Shown: piece by piece, positions 15,025 to 22,512 of the stretch
Layout of the letters: each line of letters begins with the position of its first letter
How positions within the stretch are numbered: position 1 is the stretch's first letter
Source: a virus
Length of the DNA stretch: 23,867 nucleotides
Virus record (IMG/VR): IMGVR_UViG_3300010354_000656
Location: 1-23,867 of that record
Reading direction: 5' to 3' (one strand)
The notes under the pieces: model-generated
The model's input: only the letters and a program-made list of their open reading frames with translations
Database searches by the model: none
What the model was told of the DNA's origin: nothing
Position numbers and translations under genes: made by a program

Positions 15025-15583
15025 GCTTAAGAGTATATTATCCGAAGACTTACGTGCCTGGTTTGGCAAAGGTGGTGCAGGAGGTGTAGGTGGTGGAGGT
15101 TGGGATAGATACAATTCTTCGGGAGATAGAGTTGGTAAATGCGGAGATGCAAAAGAAGGAGATCCTTATTCGGCTTGTTTATCAAAAGAAAAGGCTCGTA
15201 AATTAGGCAAAGCAGGTAGAGCTGTATTTGTAAAAAGAAAACGAGCTGCACAGAAAAAAGGTGGAGATGCTAAAAAAGGTGGTGAACAATCAAAAGGACA
15301 AAAACCTATAAAAGTGAAAACAGGAGCAAATGAGGAGATGACCCCACAACAATATCAACAAAAAGGTATGCCGTTTAAAGATAAAACTAGCATCAAAGTA
15401 GGAGAAAATCTATTAGAGCGTTTAAATTATCTACTAGAAAAGAATGTACCAACTAATCCAACTAAATGGGCCTACTACAAAGCACAAGCCAAAAAGAAAT
15501 TTGACGTCTACCCATCAGCATATGCAAATGCATGGGCAGCAAAAAAATACAAAGCAGCGGGAGGGGGCTGGAAAAAAGGATGA
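15017..15583 (+). CDS. basic, lysine-rich phage protein with capsid-leader-like N-terminus
   Basis: 188 residues from ATG 15017; upstream in-frame starts would run through the membrane-protein gene. It begins MTKLKSILSED, a leader resembling T4 capsid-targeting sequences. A Gly-rich segment follows (~15-35), then a conserved phage block with GKCGD and YSACLSKEKARKLG (two cysteines), a Lys/Gly-rich linker (~75-110), and a C-terminal domain NPTKWAYYKAQAKKKFDVYP with AAGGGWKK, a motif recurrent in marine and giant-virus-related phage genomes. The net charge is strongly positive. A packaged DNA-binding internal protein, analogous in location though not sequence to T4 IPI-III, is a reasonable hypothesis. 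Stop and next start overlap as ATGA. Confidence 0.75.
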   Translation: MTKLKSILSEDLRAWFGKGGAGGVGGGGWDRYNSSGDRVGKCGDAKEGDPYSACLSKEKARKLGKAGRAVFVKRKRAAQKKGGDAKKGGEQSKGQKPIKVKTGANEEMTPQQYQQKGMPFKDKTSIKVGENLLERLNYLLEKNVPTNPTKWAYYKAQAKKKFDVYPSAYANAWAAKKYKAAGGGWKKG

Positions 15584-16326
15584 TTAAGTTAAAGGATTTA
15601 TTGTCTGAGGTTGGCTTATCAGAAGCGTTTGCAACATCGAAAGAATTGCAAGCAACAGTAGACCATCTTAATGGTAAGAAACGCGTTTTACTATTAACTA
15701 CATCTAACCGATACCAAATCCCAGAAGAAGAAAAGGATATACCAAAATCAACACAACTAGCACAAGTAATTAAAAAGGCGTTGGGAGAGAAAGTGGTGTT
15801 GATTGATGTACCAGAACTGAAGATATATCCGTGTGAAGGTAATGTATCGAGAAAGGATGGAAATAGTTGTGGACTAAAGGATGCACTACTCAAATCAAAA
15901 ACAAAAAACCCAAGTGGTAATCACAGATGCTGGGCATCCATTAATAACCCAGATGATGAACTCTGGAAAATATCTAAAGAGTTGTTTGAAAGTGACGCTG
16001 TAGTGTTTTTTGCATCAATACGTTGGGGACAAGCAAATGGATATTATCAAAAACTTATTGAGCGTCTTAATTGGATAGAAAACAGACACACTACACTAGA
16101 GGAGAATAATGTTGTGAAAAACATTGAAGCTGGTTTCATTTGCATTGGTCAAAACTGGAATGGTCCTGAGGTTGTTAAAACCCAAAAGCAAGTTCATGAA
16201 TTTTACGGATTCAAAACACCAGACACACTTTATTGGAACTGGCAGTATACAGAGGATGAGCTAGATGAAACGCAAGAGTCGTATAAAAAATCAGCATCAG
16301 AGTTTAAAAAAACCTTTAAGATCTAA
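15580..16326 (+). CDS. flavodoxin-like NAD(P)H/FMN oxidoreductase with capsid-leader-like N-terminus
   Basis: 248 residues from ATG 15580 (ATGA overlap; a GGAAAAAAGG string precedes it). Residues 1-15, MIKLKDLLSEVGLSE, form the leader. From ~34 a flavodoxin-like fold is visible: strand RVLLLTTSNRYQ with the phosphate loop, strand KVVLIDVPEL, strand DAVVFFASIRWGQANGYYQK (the flavin-contacting segment of NADPH-dependent FMN reductase/iron-sulfur flavoprotein families) and strand EAGFICIGQNW. Between strands 2 and 3 are cysteines (YPCEGN, NSCGLK, HRCWAS) that could bind a metal or cluster. The domain resembles NAD(P)H-dependent FMN reductases; the redox partner is unknown. Such an enzyme among virion-assembly genes is unusual. 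No capsid-leader homologue is needed for the fold, so the leader looks added. Confidence 0.72.
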   Translation: MIKLKDLLSEVGLSEAFATSKELQATVDHLNGKKRVLLLTTSNRYQIPEEEKDIPKSTQLAQVIKKALGEKVVLIDVPELKIYPCEGNVSRKDGNSCGLKDALLKSKTKNPSGNHRCWASINNPDDELWKISKELFESDAVVFFASIRWGQANGYYQKLIERLNWIENRHTTLEENNVVKNIEAGFICIGQNWNGPEVVKTQKQVHEFYGFKTPDTLYWNWQYTEDELDETQESYKKSASEFKKTFKI

Positions 16327-16334
16327 ATACGTAC

Positions 16335-16343
16335 TATTTATTA
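16335..16343 (+). promoter_or_regulatory. TATTTATTA motif, candidate late promoter element
   Basis: Exact TATTTATTA in the 38-base gap before the gene at 16365, with 21 bases between motif and ATG. A run of five A follows it. Same 9-mer as at 5762, 19750 and 21645. Confidence 0.45.
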
Positions 16344-16364
16344 AAAACAGACAATACCAAGTAA

Positions 16365-16781
16365 ATGAAACTTGTAAACTTAATACCGCTAAAAGAGTAT
16401 AGTGTAGAGGACGCATCCGCAAACACTCCAGAACTAATTGCACAACCATACTTTCGTGAATTTCAAGCAGCTCACGGATATTTACCTGTATTCCAATACT
16501 TGGGTACAAAAGGTGAAGAGCATATATTTGTAGCCGAATTAAACAAGTTTGGCCAACTGGATATGATCATAAGCTATGCAAAGCTGTTTGCAAAAGTAAC
16601 CGATAAATATGCCGTTTTTGGTATTGTTTATGTGTTGACTGGTTTAGAAGAGTTTGATGCAACAGTTTGCAAGATGAAAAAGAAAAATGGCCAAATAGAG
16701 CGTATCATGTTTGATAACAAAGACAAGAAAAACTTTGACGCCAAAACAACTAACTTTGTTGACCTATTAGATAAAAAATAA
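16365..16781 (+). CDS. hypothetical phage protein with leader-like N-terminus
   Basis: 138 residues, no recognised family. It begins MKLVNLIPLKEYS, another leader of the Met-Lys-Leu-hydrophobic-Glu type. The body is mixed alpha/beta (YLGTKGEEHIFVAELNKFGQ, KYAVFGIVYVLTGLEEFD) with a lysine-rich C-terminus. It is the first gene after a candidate late promoter, in a short cluster that runs to terminase: 16365, 16784, 17110, spanins, terminase. Position suggests prohead core or internal-protein function, but nothing in the sequence proves it. Confidence 0.72.
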   Translation: MKLVNLIPLKEYSVEDASANTPELIAQPYFREFQAAHGYLPVFQYLGTKGEEHIFVAELNKFGQLDMIISYAKLFAKVTDKYAVFGIVYVLTGLEEFDATVCKMKKKNGQIERIMFDNKDKKNFDAKTTNFVDLLDKK

Positions 16782-16783
16782 AT

Positions 16784-17110
16784 ATGAAAGCTAAACAAAA
16801 ACTCGCAGAAGACTTGTTGCGTAAGTATATTCGCACACAAATTAAATCTTTAATGGAAGCTGAGGAACAAGAAAAAACTCCAGCTGAAGAACAACCAGCG
16901 CAAGAGGAACCAGAAACAGAGGAAGCTGGTTTAAGTCCTGAGCTACAAAAGGCTGTTAACTCCTTTGTTGCCAAACTCAAAAGCTCAACCGACTCAGTTG
17001 GATCTGAAGAGTTGGTAGACATGATTGGAACTGTGATCACAGCGTTCGTTGATTCGAGCGAAATCAGAATGAACATTCTTAAAAACATAAAAACAAATAT
17101 CGTACGCTAA
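16784..17110 (+). CDS. small acidic protein, possible prohead core component
   Basis: 108 residues. A basic amphipathic helix (KLAEDLLRKYIRTQIKSLME) is followed by a low-complexity Glu/Pro/Gln linker (residues ~25-48, PAEEQPAQEEPETEE), then a C-terminal helical segment (SPELQKAVNSFVAKL, ELVDMIGTVITAF). An acidic, low-complexity, helix-rich build is typical of scaffold or prohead-core proteins such as T4 gp67/gp68, but there is no detectable sequence homology by eye. SLMEAEE contains an LxE-type site that a gp21 protease could cut. The last base of its stop overlaps the next ATG (TAATG). Confidence 0.7.
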   Translation: MKAKQKLAEDLLRKYIRTQIKSLMEAEEQEKTPAEEQPAQEEPETEEAGLSPELQKAVNSFVAKLKSSTDSVGSEELVDMIGTVITAFVDSSEIRMNILKNIKTNIVR

Positions 17111-17451
17111 TGAAAACTAAGCACATAATAAAAAAGCTGCAAGAAGACACCGAATATCAGGAGTTTTTCAAAAAAGCTATGAAAAAGTTTGGAATCAACT
17201 CTCCAGCCGATTTTAAAGACGATGCAAAGAAAAAGGAGTTTTTCGACTACATCGACAAGAACTATAAAGCAAAGGTTGAAGAAAACACATATATGATGTC
17301 AACTGATCCAGCTGTCAAGTCTAAAGTTGAGATGGTAATTAAAACTTTACAGGATATTGAAGTAGATGGTGAAACAATGCAATACATTCTTGAAAAAGTG
17401 GGAATGGACGAGCAAATGCTGCAACAGCTAACACCAGGCGGAATACGATAA
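17110..17451 (+). CDS. small conserved phage protein of unknown function
   Basis: 113 residues, helical and charged. It starts MKTKHIIKKLQEDTEY, again a leader-like opening. The block EYQEFFKKAMKKFGINSPAD, KKKEFFDYIDKNYKAK is one I recall in many marine phage genomes, often at the C-terminus of otherwise variable small proteins. A helical tail follows (EMVIKTLQDIEVDGETMQYI). Translationally linked to the acidic protein upstream (one-base overlap) and two bases before the spanin-like gene. No enzymatic motif. Confidence 0.72.
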   Translation: MKTKHIIKKLQEDTEYQEFFKKAMKKFGINSPADFKDDAKKKEFFDYIDKNYKAKVEENTYMMSTDPAVKSKVEMVIKTLQDIEVDGETMQYILEKVGMDEQMLQQLTPGGIR

Positions 17452-17453
17452 CA

Positions 17454-17798
17454 ATGAGAGCAGAAAGATTAGCAGTTATTATACTAGCCAGCGTAGTTGT
17501 TGCGTTTTTGGTGTACATATTGTTTTTTAGCTCGTCTATAAACATAAACGACATCACCGCCGAAGAGCAGCGAATAGACAGCCTCAATCGTGTTATTGAG
17601 AATTTAAACAAGCAGCATGTTATACAAGACAGTATTATAGGAGCTTACCATAATCAGGTTGATTCGTTGAATAAGCAGGTTAATATTACTAAGAGTAAAA
17701 TCACACAAATAAAAAAGGAATATGGTAAAAAAACTGATATTGTTAGGAGTTATAATCCTACAGAGCTTGACAGCTTCTTCACAAACAGATACAAGTAG
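17454..17798 (+). CDS. Rz-like inner-membrane spanin subunit (candidate)
   Basis: 114 residues. One N-terminal membrane segment (~7-26, AVIILASVVVAFLVYILFF) is followed by a coiled-coil-prone periplasmic region (IDSLNRVIENLNKQ, NQVDSLNKQVNITKSKI) and a short C-terminal end (YNPTELDSFFTNRYK). This is the build of an i-spanin, and the next gene starts inside it in another frame (77-base overlap), the typical embedded Rz/Rz1 arrangement. Spanins fuse inner and outer membranes at the end of Gram-negative lysis. No endolysin is present in this window, so the lysis genes are dispersed. Assignment rests on topology and overlap, not sequence identity. Confidence 0.68.
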   Translation: MRAERLAVIILASVVVAFLVYILFFSSSININDITAEEQRIDSLNRVIENLNKQHVIQDSIIGAYHNQVDSLNKQVNITKSKITQIKKEYGKKTDIVRSYNPTELDSFFTNRYK

Positions 17799-18150
17799 GT
17801 TTGAAGATCCAAATTGTAAAACAACGTTGCCCTGTCACGTTGCAAAACAAATTGCAATTGACTTAACAGAAGGCGATGCGGCAAAAGCTACATTAGTTGA
17901 AACAGAAGCTTTAGTGCAGCAACTCGAAACAAAAATAACACTGCAGGATAGTGTGGAAGCGGCGCGTGTACAAAAAGAAAAGATATATAACGACCAAATA
18001 ACAGTTTATAAAGCGCAACAAGAAGAGTATCAAAAAGTAACTAAAAAACTAAAAAGAAGTAATAAAGCGTTGTCTATAGGAGTAAAGGTATTAGGAACGG
18101 TGTCGGGTGCTGGTGTAATAGGCACTATTGTAGGTTTCCTACTAAAATAA
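17722..18150 (+). CDS. secreted coiled-coil protein with C-terminal membrane segment, spanin partner (candidate)
   Basis: 142 residues, starting at ATG 17722 inside the preceding gene; AAAAGGAA lies just upstream. A signal peptide is clear (MVKKLILLGVIILQSLTASS, likely cut near ASS-Q) but there is no lipobox cysteine, unlike classical Rz1 o-spanins. Two cysteines follow (C32, C38), then a long coiled coil (~55-115) and a C-terminal hydrophobic segment (~118-141, LSIGVKVLGTVSGAGVIGTI) followed by a terminal Lys. N-terminal export plus a C-terminal anchor is reminiscent of u-spanins, although those are N-terminal lipoproteins. It probably acts with the upstream protein to disrupt the envelope. 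Confidence 0.65.
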   Translation: MVKKLILLGVIILQSLTASSQTDTSRFEDPNCKTTLPCHVAKQIAIDLTEGDAAKATLVETEALVQQLETKITLQDSVEAARVQKEKIYNDQITVYKAQQEEYQKVTKKLKRSNKALSIGVKVLGTVSGAGVIGTIVGFLLK

Positions 18151-18166
18151 CAAGAACTAGTTACGT

Positions 18167-19741
18167 ATGGCAGAAGAGAAGAATCTCAAAGAGATTATTA
18201 AGCAGGAGTATATTAAATGCGCACGATCCGCCTCCTACTTCATGAAAAAATACTGCATGATCCAACACCCCACCAAGGGGAAAATTCCATTTCACCTATT
18301 TCCGTATCAGGAGGATGCATTACAAGACTTCCAAGACAACGATAGGATCATTATATTAAAGTCACGGCAATTAGGTATATCAACACTTATAGCTGGATAC
18401 GCTTTATGGATGATTTTATTTCAAAACGATAAAAACTGTCTTGTAGTTGCGATTGATCAAAACACGTCTAAAAACCTTGTAACAAAGGTAAAGGTGATGT
18501 TTGACAATTTACCAAGCTGGTTAAAGCTAAAAGCGGTTGAAAGTAATAAATTATCAATAAGACTATCAAACGGCTCTCAAATTAAAGCCGTATCAAGCAC
18601 AGGCACATCAGGACGTTCTGAAGCATTATCGCTTGTTATCATAGATGAAGCTGCGTTTGTAGATGGTGCAGAAGACTTGTGGGCATCACTACAACAAACA
18701 CTATCAACCGGTGGTCAAGGTATTTTATTATCCACACCTAATGGAACTGGTAACTTTTTTCACAAAATGTGGACAAAAGCAGAGGCAGGGGATAACAAGT
18801 TTAAAACACTAAGACTACCTTGGCAAGTACACCCAGAGCGAGATCAAGCTTGGAGAGATAGACAAGATGCGGAGTTGGGAATAAGACTAGCTGCGCAGGA
18901 GTGTGACTGTGATTTTTCCACTTCCGGTAACACAGTAGTATCACCTGAGTTGATATCATACTACATGCAAACCTACGCTCAAGATCCAGTTGAAAAGCGT
19001 GGATTTGACAACAACATATGGATTTGGGAAATACCAGATTACACTAAAAATTATATTGTAAGTGCGGACGTAGCGAGAGGTGATGGATCGGACTATTCTG
19101 GGTTTCACGTTATTGATGTGGAAAGTTGTAGACAAGTTGCTGAATATAAAGGACAGTTAACAACCAAAGACTTTGGTAACATGCTCGTTGCAATAGCAAC
19201 AGAGTATAATGATGCACTACTTGTTGTGGAAAATGCAAACGTAGGATGGGCAGCACTACAACAGATAATCGATAGAGGATACAAAAATCTATACTACACA
19301 TACAAAAGCGATGTACTAGACTCAGATAGATTCTTAACTAAAGGATATGACTTGTTAAGCAAGGCAGACATGGTAGCTGGATTTACAATGAGTCATAAAA
19401 CAAGACCACTTGCAATATCCAAGATGGAGTTGTATATTCGCGAGAAAAGCTGTATAATACGCAGTAAACGGTTGCTCGAAGAGTTGTATGTTTTTATTTG
19501 GAAAAATGCAAGACCAGAAGCAGCACAAGGATATAATGATGATTTGGTTATGAGTTTTAGTCAAGGTTTGTGGGTACGCGACACAGCGTTAAAATTAAGA
19601 CAAGCTGGTATTGAGATTAACAGAGCTGCAGTATCAGGGATCAAGTCAACTGTCTCAGTGTATAAACCAAGACAGGACAGTAATCCATGGAGCATACGCG
19701 ATTCTAAAGGTAATCAACAAGACATTAACTGGCTTCTATAA
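18167..19741 (+). CDS. terminase large subunit (T4 gp17-like)
   Basis: 524 residues. The N-terminal ATPase has an atypical P-loop KSRQLGIST (65-73), where T4 gp17 has SRQLGKTT, so the usual Lys before Ser/Thr is Ile and K65 may substitute. Walker B is LVIIDEAAF (D160, E161); the coupling motif is LLSTPNGTG (189-194). The C-terminal RNase H-fold nuclease has SADVARGDGSDYSG (D301), LVVENANVGW (E355) and YNDDLVMS (D458/D459), the three acidic metal ligands of the headful nuclease. The protein powers DNA translocation into the prohead and cuts the concatemer. ATG 18167 follows the spanin partner by 16 bases. Length is ~90 residues below T4 gp17 (610). Confidence 0.96.
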   Translation: MAEEKNLKEIIKQEYIKCARSASYFMKKYCMIQHPTKGKIPFHLFPYQEDALQDFQDNDRIIILKSRQLGISTLIAGYALWMILFQNDKNCLVVAIDQNTSKNLVTKVKVMFDNLPSWLKLKAVESNKLSIRLSNGSQIKAVSSTGTSGRSEALSLVIIDEAAFVDGAEDLWASLQQTLSTGGQGILLSTPNGTGNFFHKMWTKAEAGDNKFKTLRLPWQVHPERDQAWRDRQDAELGIRLAAQECDCDFSTSGNTVVSPELISYYMQTYAQDPVEKRGFDNNIWIWEIPDYTKNYIVSADVARGDGSDYSGFHVIDVESCRQVAEYKGQLTTKDFGNMLVAIATEYNDALLVVENANVGWAALQQIIDRGYKNLYYTYKSDVLDSDRFLTKGYDLLSKADMVAGFTMSHKTRPLAISKMELYIREKSCIIRSKRLLEELYVFIWKNARPEAAQGYNDDLVMSFSQGLWVRDTALKLRQAGIEINRAAVSGIKSTVSVYKPRQDSNPWSIRDSKGNQQDINWLL

Positions 19742-19749
19742 CAACCGAC

Positions 19750-19758
19750 TATTTATTA
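19750..19758 (+). promoter_or_regulatory. TATTTATTA motif, candidate late promoter element
   Basis: Exact TATTTATTA in the 30-base gap between terminase and portal, 13 bases before ATG 19772 and followed by AAAA. Same 9-mer as at 5762, 16335 and 21645. Confidence 0.45.
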
Positions 19759-19771
19759 AAAATGTACTTTA

Positions 19772-21631
19772 ATGGCTGAAAACACAACGCTTTTTAGTAG
19801 GCTACAAAAACTCTTTAGTACGGATGTAATTATCCGTAACGTAGGAGGAAACCAACTAAAGGTAATAGATACAGCTCGTATTCAATCGGACGGAAACATT
19901 GCAACCAACCGAAGAGTAGACCGTTTCTCAAGACTATTTTCCTCAATACCAGGATTTTCATATCACTCAGGCCAATTACAACTATATACTCGACTAGAGC
20001 TGTTTAGAGATTATGAGGCAATGGACACAGATAGCATCATATCTTCAGCACTAGATGTGTATGCTGATGAGTGTACTGCAAAGAATGAGTTTGGTGATAT
20101 GTTGTCAATTAGTTCGGGTAATGAGAAGGTGCAACAAGTTTTGCACAATCTGTTTTACGACATAATGAACATTGAGTTTAACTTGTGGCCTTGGATAAGA
20201 AACACACTGAAGTATGGCGACTTTTTCTTGAAACTTGACATAGCTGAGCGGTATGGTGTAATTAACGTAGATCCCATATCACCATACGAAATGATTCGTG
20301 AGGAGAACTTTGATCCGGCAAACCCACATAAAGTGAGGTTTAAGCGTGATTACACTGCGTTATCATCACTCACACACATGGCAGCTTCAAAAGAGACCAC
20401 ACAAGAGTATGATAACTACGAAGTAGCACACTTTAGATTACTTACAGATACAAACTTTTTACCATACGGTAGATCAATCATTGAACCATCAAGAAAGGTT
20501 TGGAAACAAATCACATTGATGGAAGATGCGATGTTGATTCATCGCATTATGCGCGCACCAGACAAGCGTATCTTCAAGATTGATATTGGTAACATACCAC
20601 CAAACGAAGTAGATGCGTTCATGGAGTCCATGATCAGTAAAATGAAAAAGGTACCTTATGTTGATCCAGAAACCGGTCAATATAACCTCAAGTACAACAT
20701 GCAAAACATACTTGAAGACTTTTATTTACCAGTCCGCGGTGGTGAAAGTGGAACTTCCATAGAAAACTTAGGTGGTCTCAACTACGATGGTATAGCAGAC
20801 ATCGAGTACTTAAAGAATCGTTTGCTTGGATCGTTGAAAATTCCAAAAGCATACTTAGGATACGAAGAGGATACCTCAGGGAAAGCAACACTTGCATCGC
20901 AAGATTTTCGTTTTGCACGGACAATTGAAAGAATACAAAAAATTATTGCATCCGAGCTATATAAGATAGCTGTTGTGCATTTATATGCTCAAGGATTTAC
21001 TGACGAAGATCTCGTAGACTTCACACTATCACTCACAGCACCATCTTCAGTATACGAAAAAGAAAAGATTGAGCTGTGGTCAACAAAGGTAACACTTGCT
21101 GGAGACATGGTGGATAAAAAGTTATTTAGTCGTGCGTGGATATACGAAAACGTATTCAACATGTCTGAAACTGAGTGGCTTAAAGAGCAAAACAGACTTG
21201 TGCAAGATGCAAAGGAACAGTTTAGATTGGAACAAATTAAAACTGAAGGCAACGACCCAGTTAAAACTGGTCAGTCGTTTGGTACCAAGCACGACCTTGC
21301 AATGTTGTATAAAGGAGATGGTGGAGTTCCTAAGGGATATGATGAGAGAACGAGTGAAATGCCTCCAGGAGGTTGGCCAGGTGCTGGACGTCCAGAAGAG
21401 CCAGGAACACACGGTACACACGAACATCCACTAGGATGGGATCCACTTGGAAACAAGACAATTGGCAAAGTGTACGAGCAGTCTGAGTGGAGAAAGTACT
21501 TATCTGAGGGTTTTGTATCTAGTGTAAAGGAGGCTTATACAAAAAAGCAAGCGTTAAAGGAAACTTACAGCGACAATCAAGAAGAAACCTTTAATTTATT
21601 GGACGAAAGTAACATTTTACCAGAAGAATAA
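19772..21631 (+). CDS. portal vertex protein (T4 gp20-like)
   Basis: 619 residues. It forms the dodecameric ring at the portal vertex through which DNA is packaged and ejected. Recognisable T4 gp20-type segments are the DSIISSALDVYADECT helix, NTLKYGDFFLKLD, VAHFRLLTDTNFLPYG, RAPDKRIFKIDIGNIPPNEV, and LLGSLKIPKAYLGYEEDT followed by SQDFRFARTIERIQK. It is about 95 residues longer than T4 gp20 (524). The extra length is a C-terminal tail starting ~515, with a Gly/Pro/His-rich low-complexity stretch (~530-560, PPGGWPGAGRPEEPGTHGTH), then a helical end. The N-terminal ~60 residues are basic. It starts after a candidate late promoter and is followed by two core-like genes and the protease, as in T4. 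Confidence 0.96.
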   Translation: MAENTTLFSRLQKLFSTDVIIRNVGGNQLKVIDTARIQSDGNIATNRRVDRFSRLFSSIPGFSYHSGQLQLYTRLELFRDYEAMDTDSIISSALDVYADECTAKNEFGDMLSISSGNEKVQQVLHNLFYDIMNIEFNLWPWIRNTLKYGDFFLKLDIAERYGVINVDPISPYEMIREENFDPANPHKVRFKRDYTALSSLTHMAASKETTQEYDNYEVAHFRLLTDTNFLPYGRSIIEPSRKVWKQITLMEDAMLIHRIMRAPDKRIFKIDIGNIPPNEVDAFMESMISKMKKVPYVDPETGQYNLKYNMQNILEDFYLPVRGGESGTSIENLGGLNYDGIADIEYLKNRLLGSLKIPKAYLGYEEDTSGKATLASQDFRFARTIERIQKIIASELYKIAVVHLYAQGFTDEDLVDFTLSLTAPSSVYEKEKIELWSTKVTLAGDMVDKKLFSRAWIYENVFNMSETEWLKEQNRLVQDAKEQFRLEQIKTEGNDPVKTGQSFGTKHDLAMLYKGDGGVPKGYDERTSEMPPGGWPGAGRPEEPGTHGTHEHPLGWDPLGNKTIGKVYEQSEWRKYLSEGFVSSVKEAYTKKQALKETYSDNQEETFNLLDESNILPEE

Positions 21632-21644
21632 GAAAAACACGACA

Positions 21645-21653
21645 TATTTATTA
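21645..21653 (+). promoter_or_regulatory. TATTTATTA motif, candidate late promoter element
   Basis: Exact TATTTATTA ending 4 bases before ATG 21658, in the 26-base gap after the portal gene. The spacing to the ATG is identical to that at 5762-5775. Confidence 0.45.
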
Positions 21654-21657
21654 CTAG

Positions 21658-22512
21658 ATGAAAAAATCAACGCATTCCAAGATCAAGAACACAGCAATTC
21701 TGTTTGAACTGCTGACTCGTCAAGTTGCGGCAGATACAATGAAGGGTGTTGAAAGATCACCAGCTTTAACTATTATTAAGGAATTTTTTAAAGCTGATAC
21801 ACCACTTGCAAAGGAATTGATATTATATCAAACCTTGACTAACGAAAAGTACAATAACGCAGAAAAGGCAAACTATCTGCTTAATGCTGTAGTGAAACTA
21901 CGCAACAAGCTCGACACAAAAACACTTGCCGAGCAGAAGTATAACTTGATTAAAGAAGTTAAAAAGCACTACGATCTCAAAGAGTTTTTCAAAACTAACC
22001 TCACAGAGTACAAGCTGTATGCATCCATATATCGTGTATTTGAAGGTGTTAGTGTGTCAAAGGTTGCAGAAGTAGTACAAAGTCGCTACACGATTGTTGA
22101 GCATCTTAACAGAAAGGGTGGTAAAATTAGCGAAGCTGTAGAAACAGTTGTAGATGACTATCTTAAACAAGACGAAGAAGTGAGATTGCTAGCTTATAAG
22201 TTGATGATCGATAAATTCAACGAGAAATACGCTGGATTATCAACAAAGCAAAAGGCAATCTTAAAGGAATATATAAGCAACGTATCAAACACAGTTGCAT
22301 TGAAAGAATTTTTAGTAGCAGAGAGTAAGGCAGTGAGCACCTCAATCAAAAAGCTATTACCAAAAGTACAAGACCAGATCACCACTATTAAATTGACAGA
22401 GGTCTGCAATTTGGCATCCAAGCTAGAAAAAGTTAAATCTGTGAAGGAAGAACACGTGCTTTCTCTGCTACTTTATCACGAGCTATTGAAAGAGTTAAAA
22501 GATGTCAAGTAA
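21658..22512 (+). CDS. helical protein between portal and prohead protease, possible core protein
   Basis: 284 residues, almost entirely alpha-helical and lysine/glutamate-rich, no cysteine cluster or membrane segment. The opening (STHSKIKNTAILFELLTRQV) is a conserved phage signature in my memory for proteins encoded between gp20 and gp21 in marine T4-like phages. T4 has the small prohead core proteins gp67 and gp68 in this slot, so a core or assembly role is inferred from synteny, not homology. Its 3' end overlaps the next gene by 11 bases, implying coupled translation. Confidence 0.75.
   Translation: MKKSTHSKIKNTAILFELLTRQVAADTMKGVERSPALTIIKEFFKADTPLAKELILYQTLTNEKYNNAEKANYLLNAVVKLRNKLDTKTLAEQKYNLIKEVKKHYDLKEFFKTNLTEYKLYASIYRVFEGVSVSKVAEVVQSRYTIVEHLNRKGGKISEAVETVVDDYLKQDEEVRLLAYKLMIDKFNEKYAGLSTKQKAILKEYISNVSNTVALKEFLVAESKAVSTSIKKLLPKVQDQITTIKLTEVCNLASKLEKVKSVKEEHVLSLLLYHELLKELKDVK

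Noticed and set aside
15462-15893. 143-codon open frame on the - strand
   Set aside because: Antisense to the basic protein and flavodoxin-like genes; no family features and Ser/Phe-rich shadow composition.
16750-17088. 112-codon open frame on the - strand
   Set aside because: Ser/Cys-rich complement of the Glu/Pro linker gene at 16784.
18120-18166. AACTAGTT-type palindrome before terminase
   Set aside because: Short self-complementary string expected by chance in AT-rich DNA; no loop or poly-T run, and no link to a known pac site.
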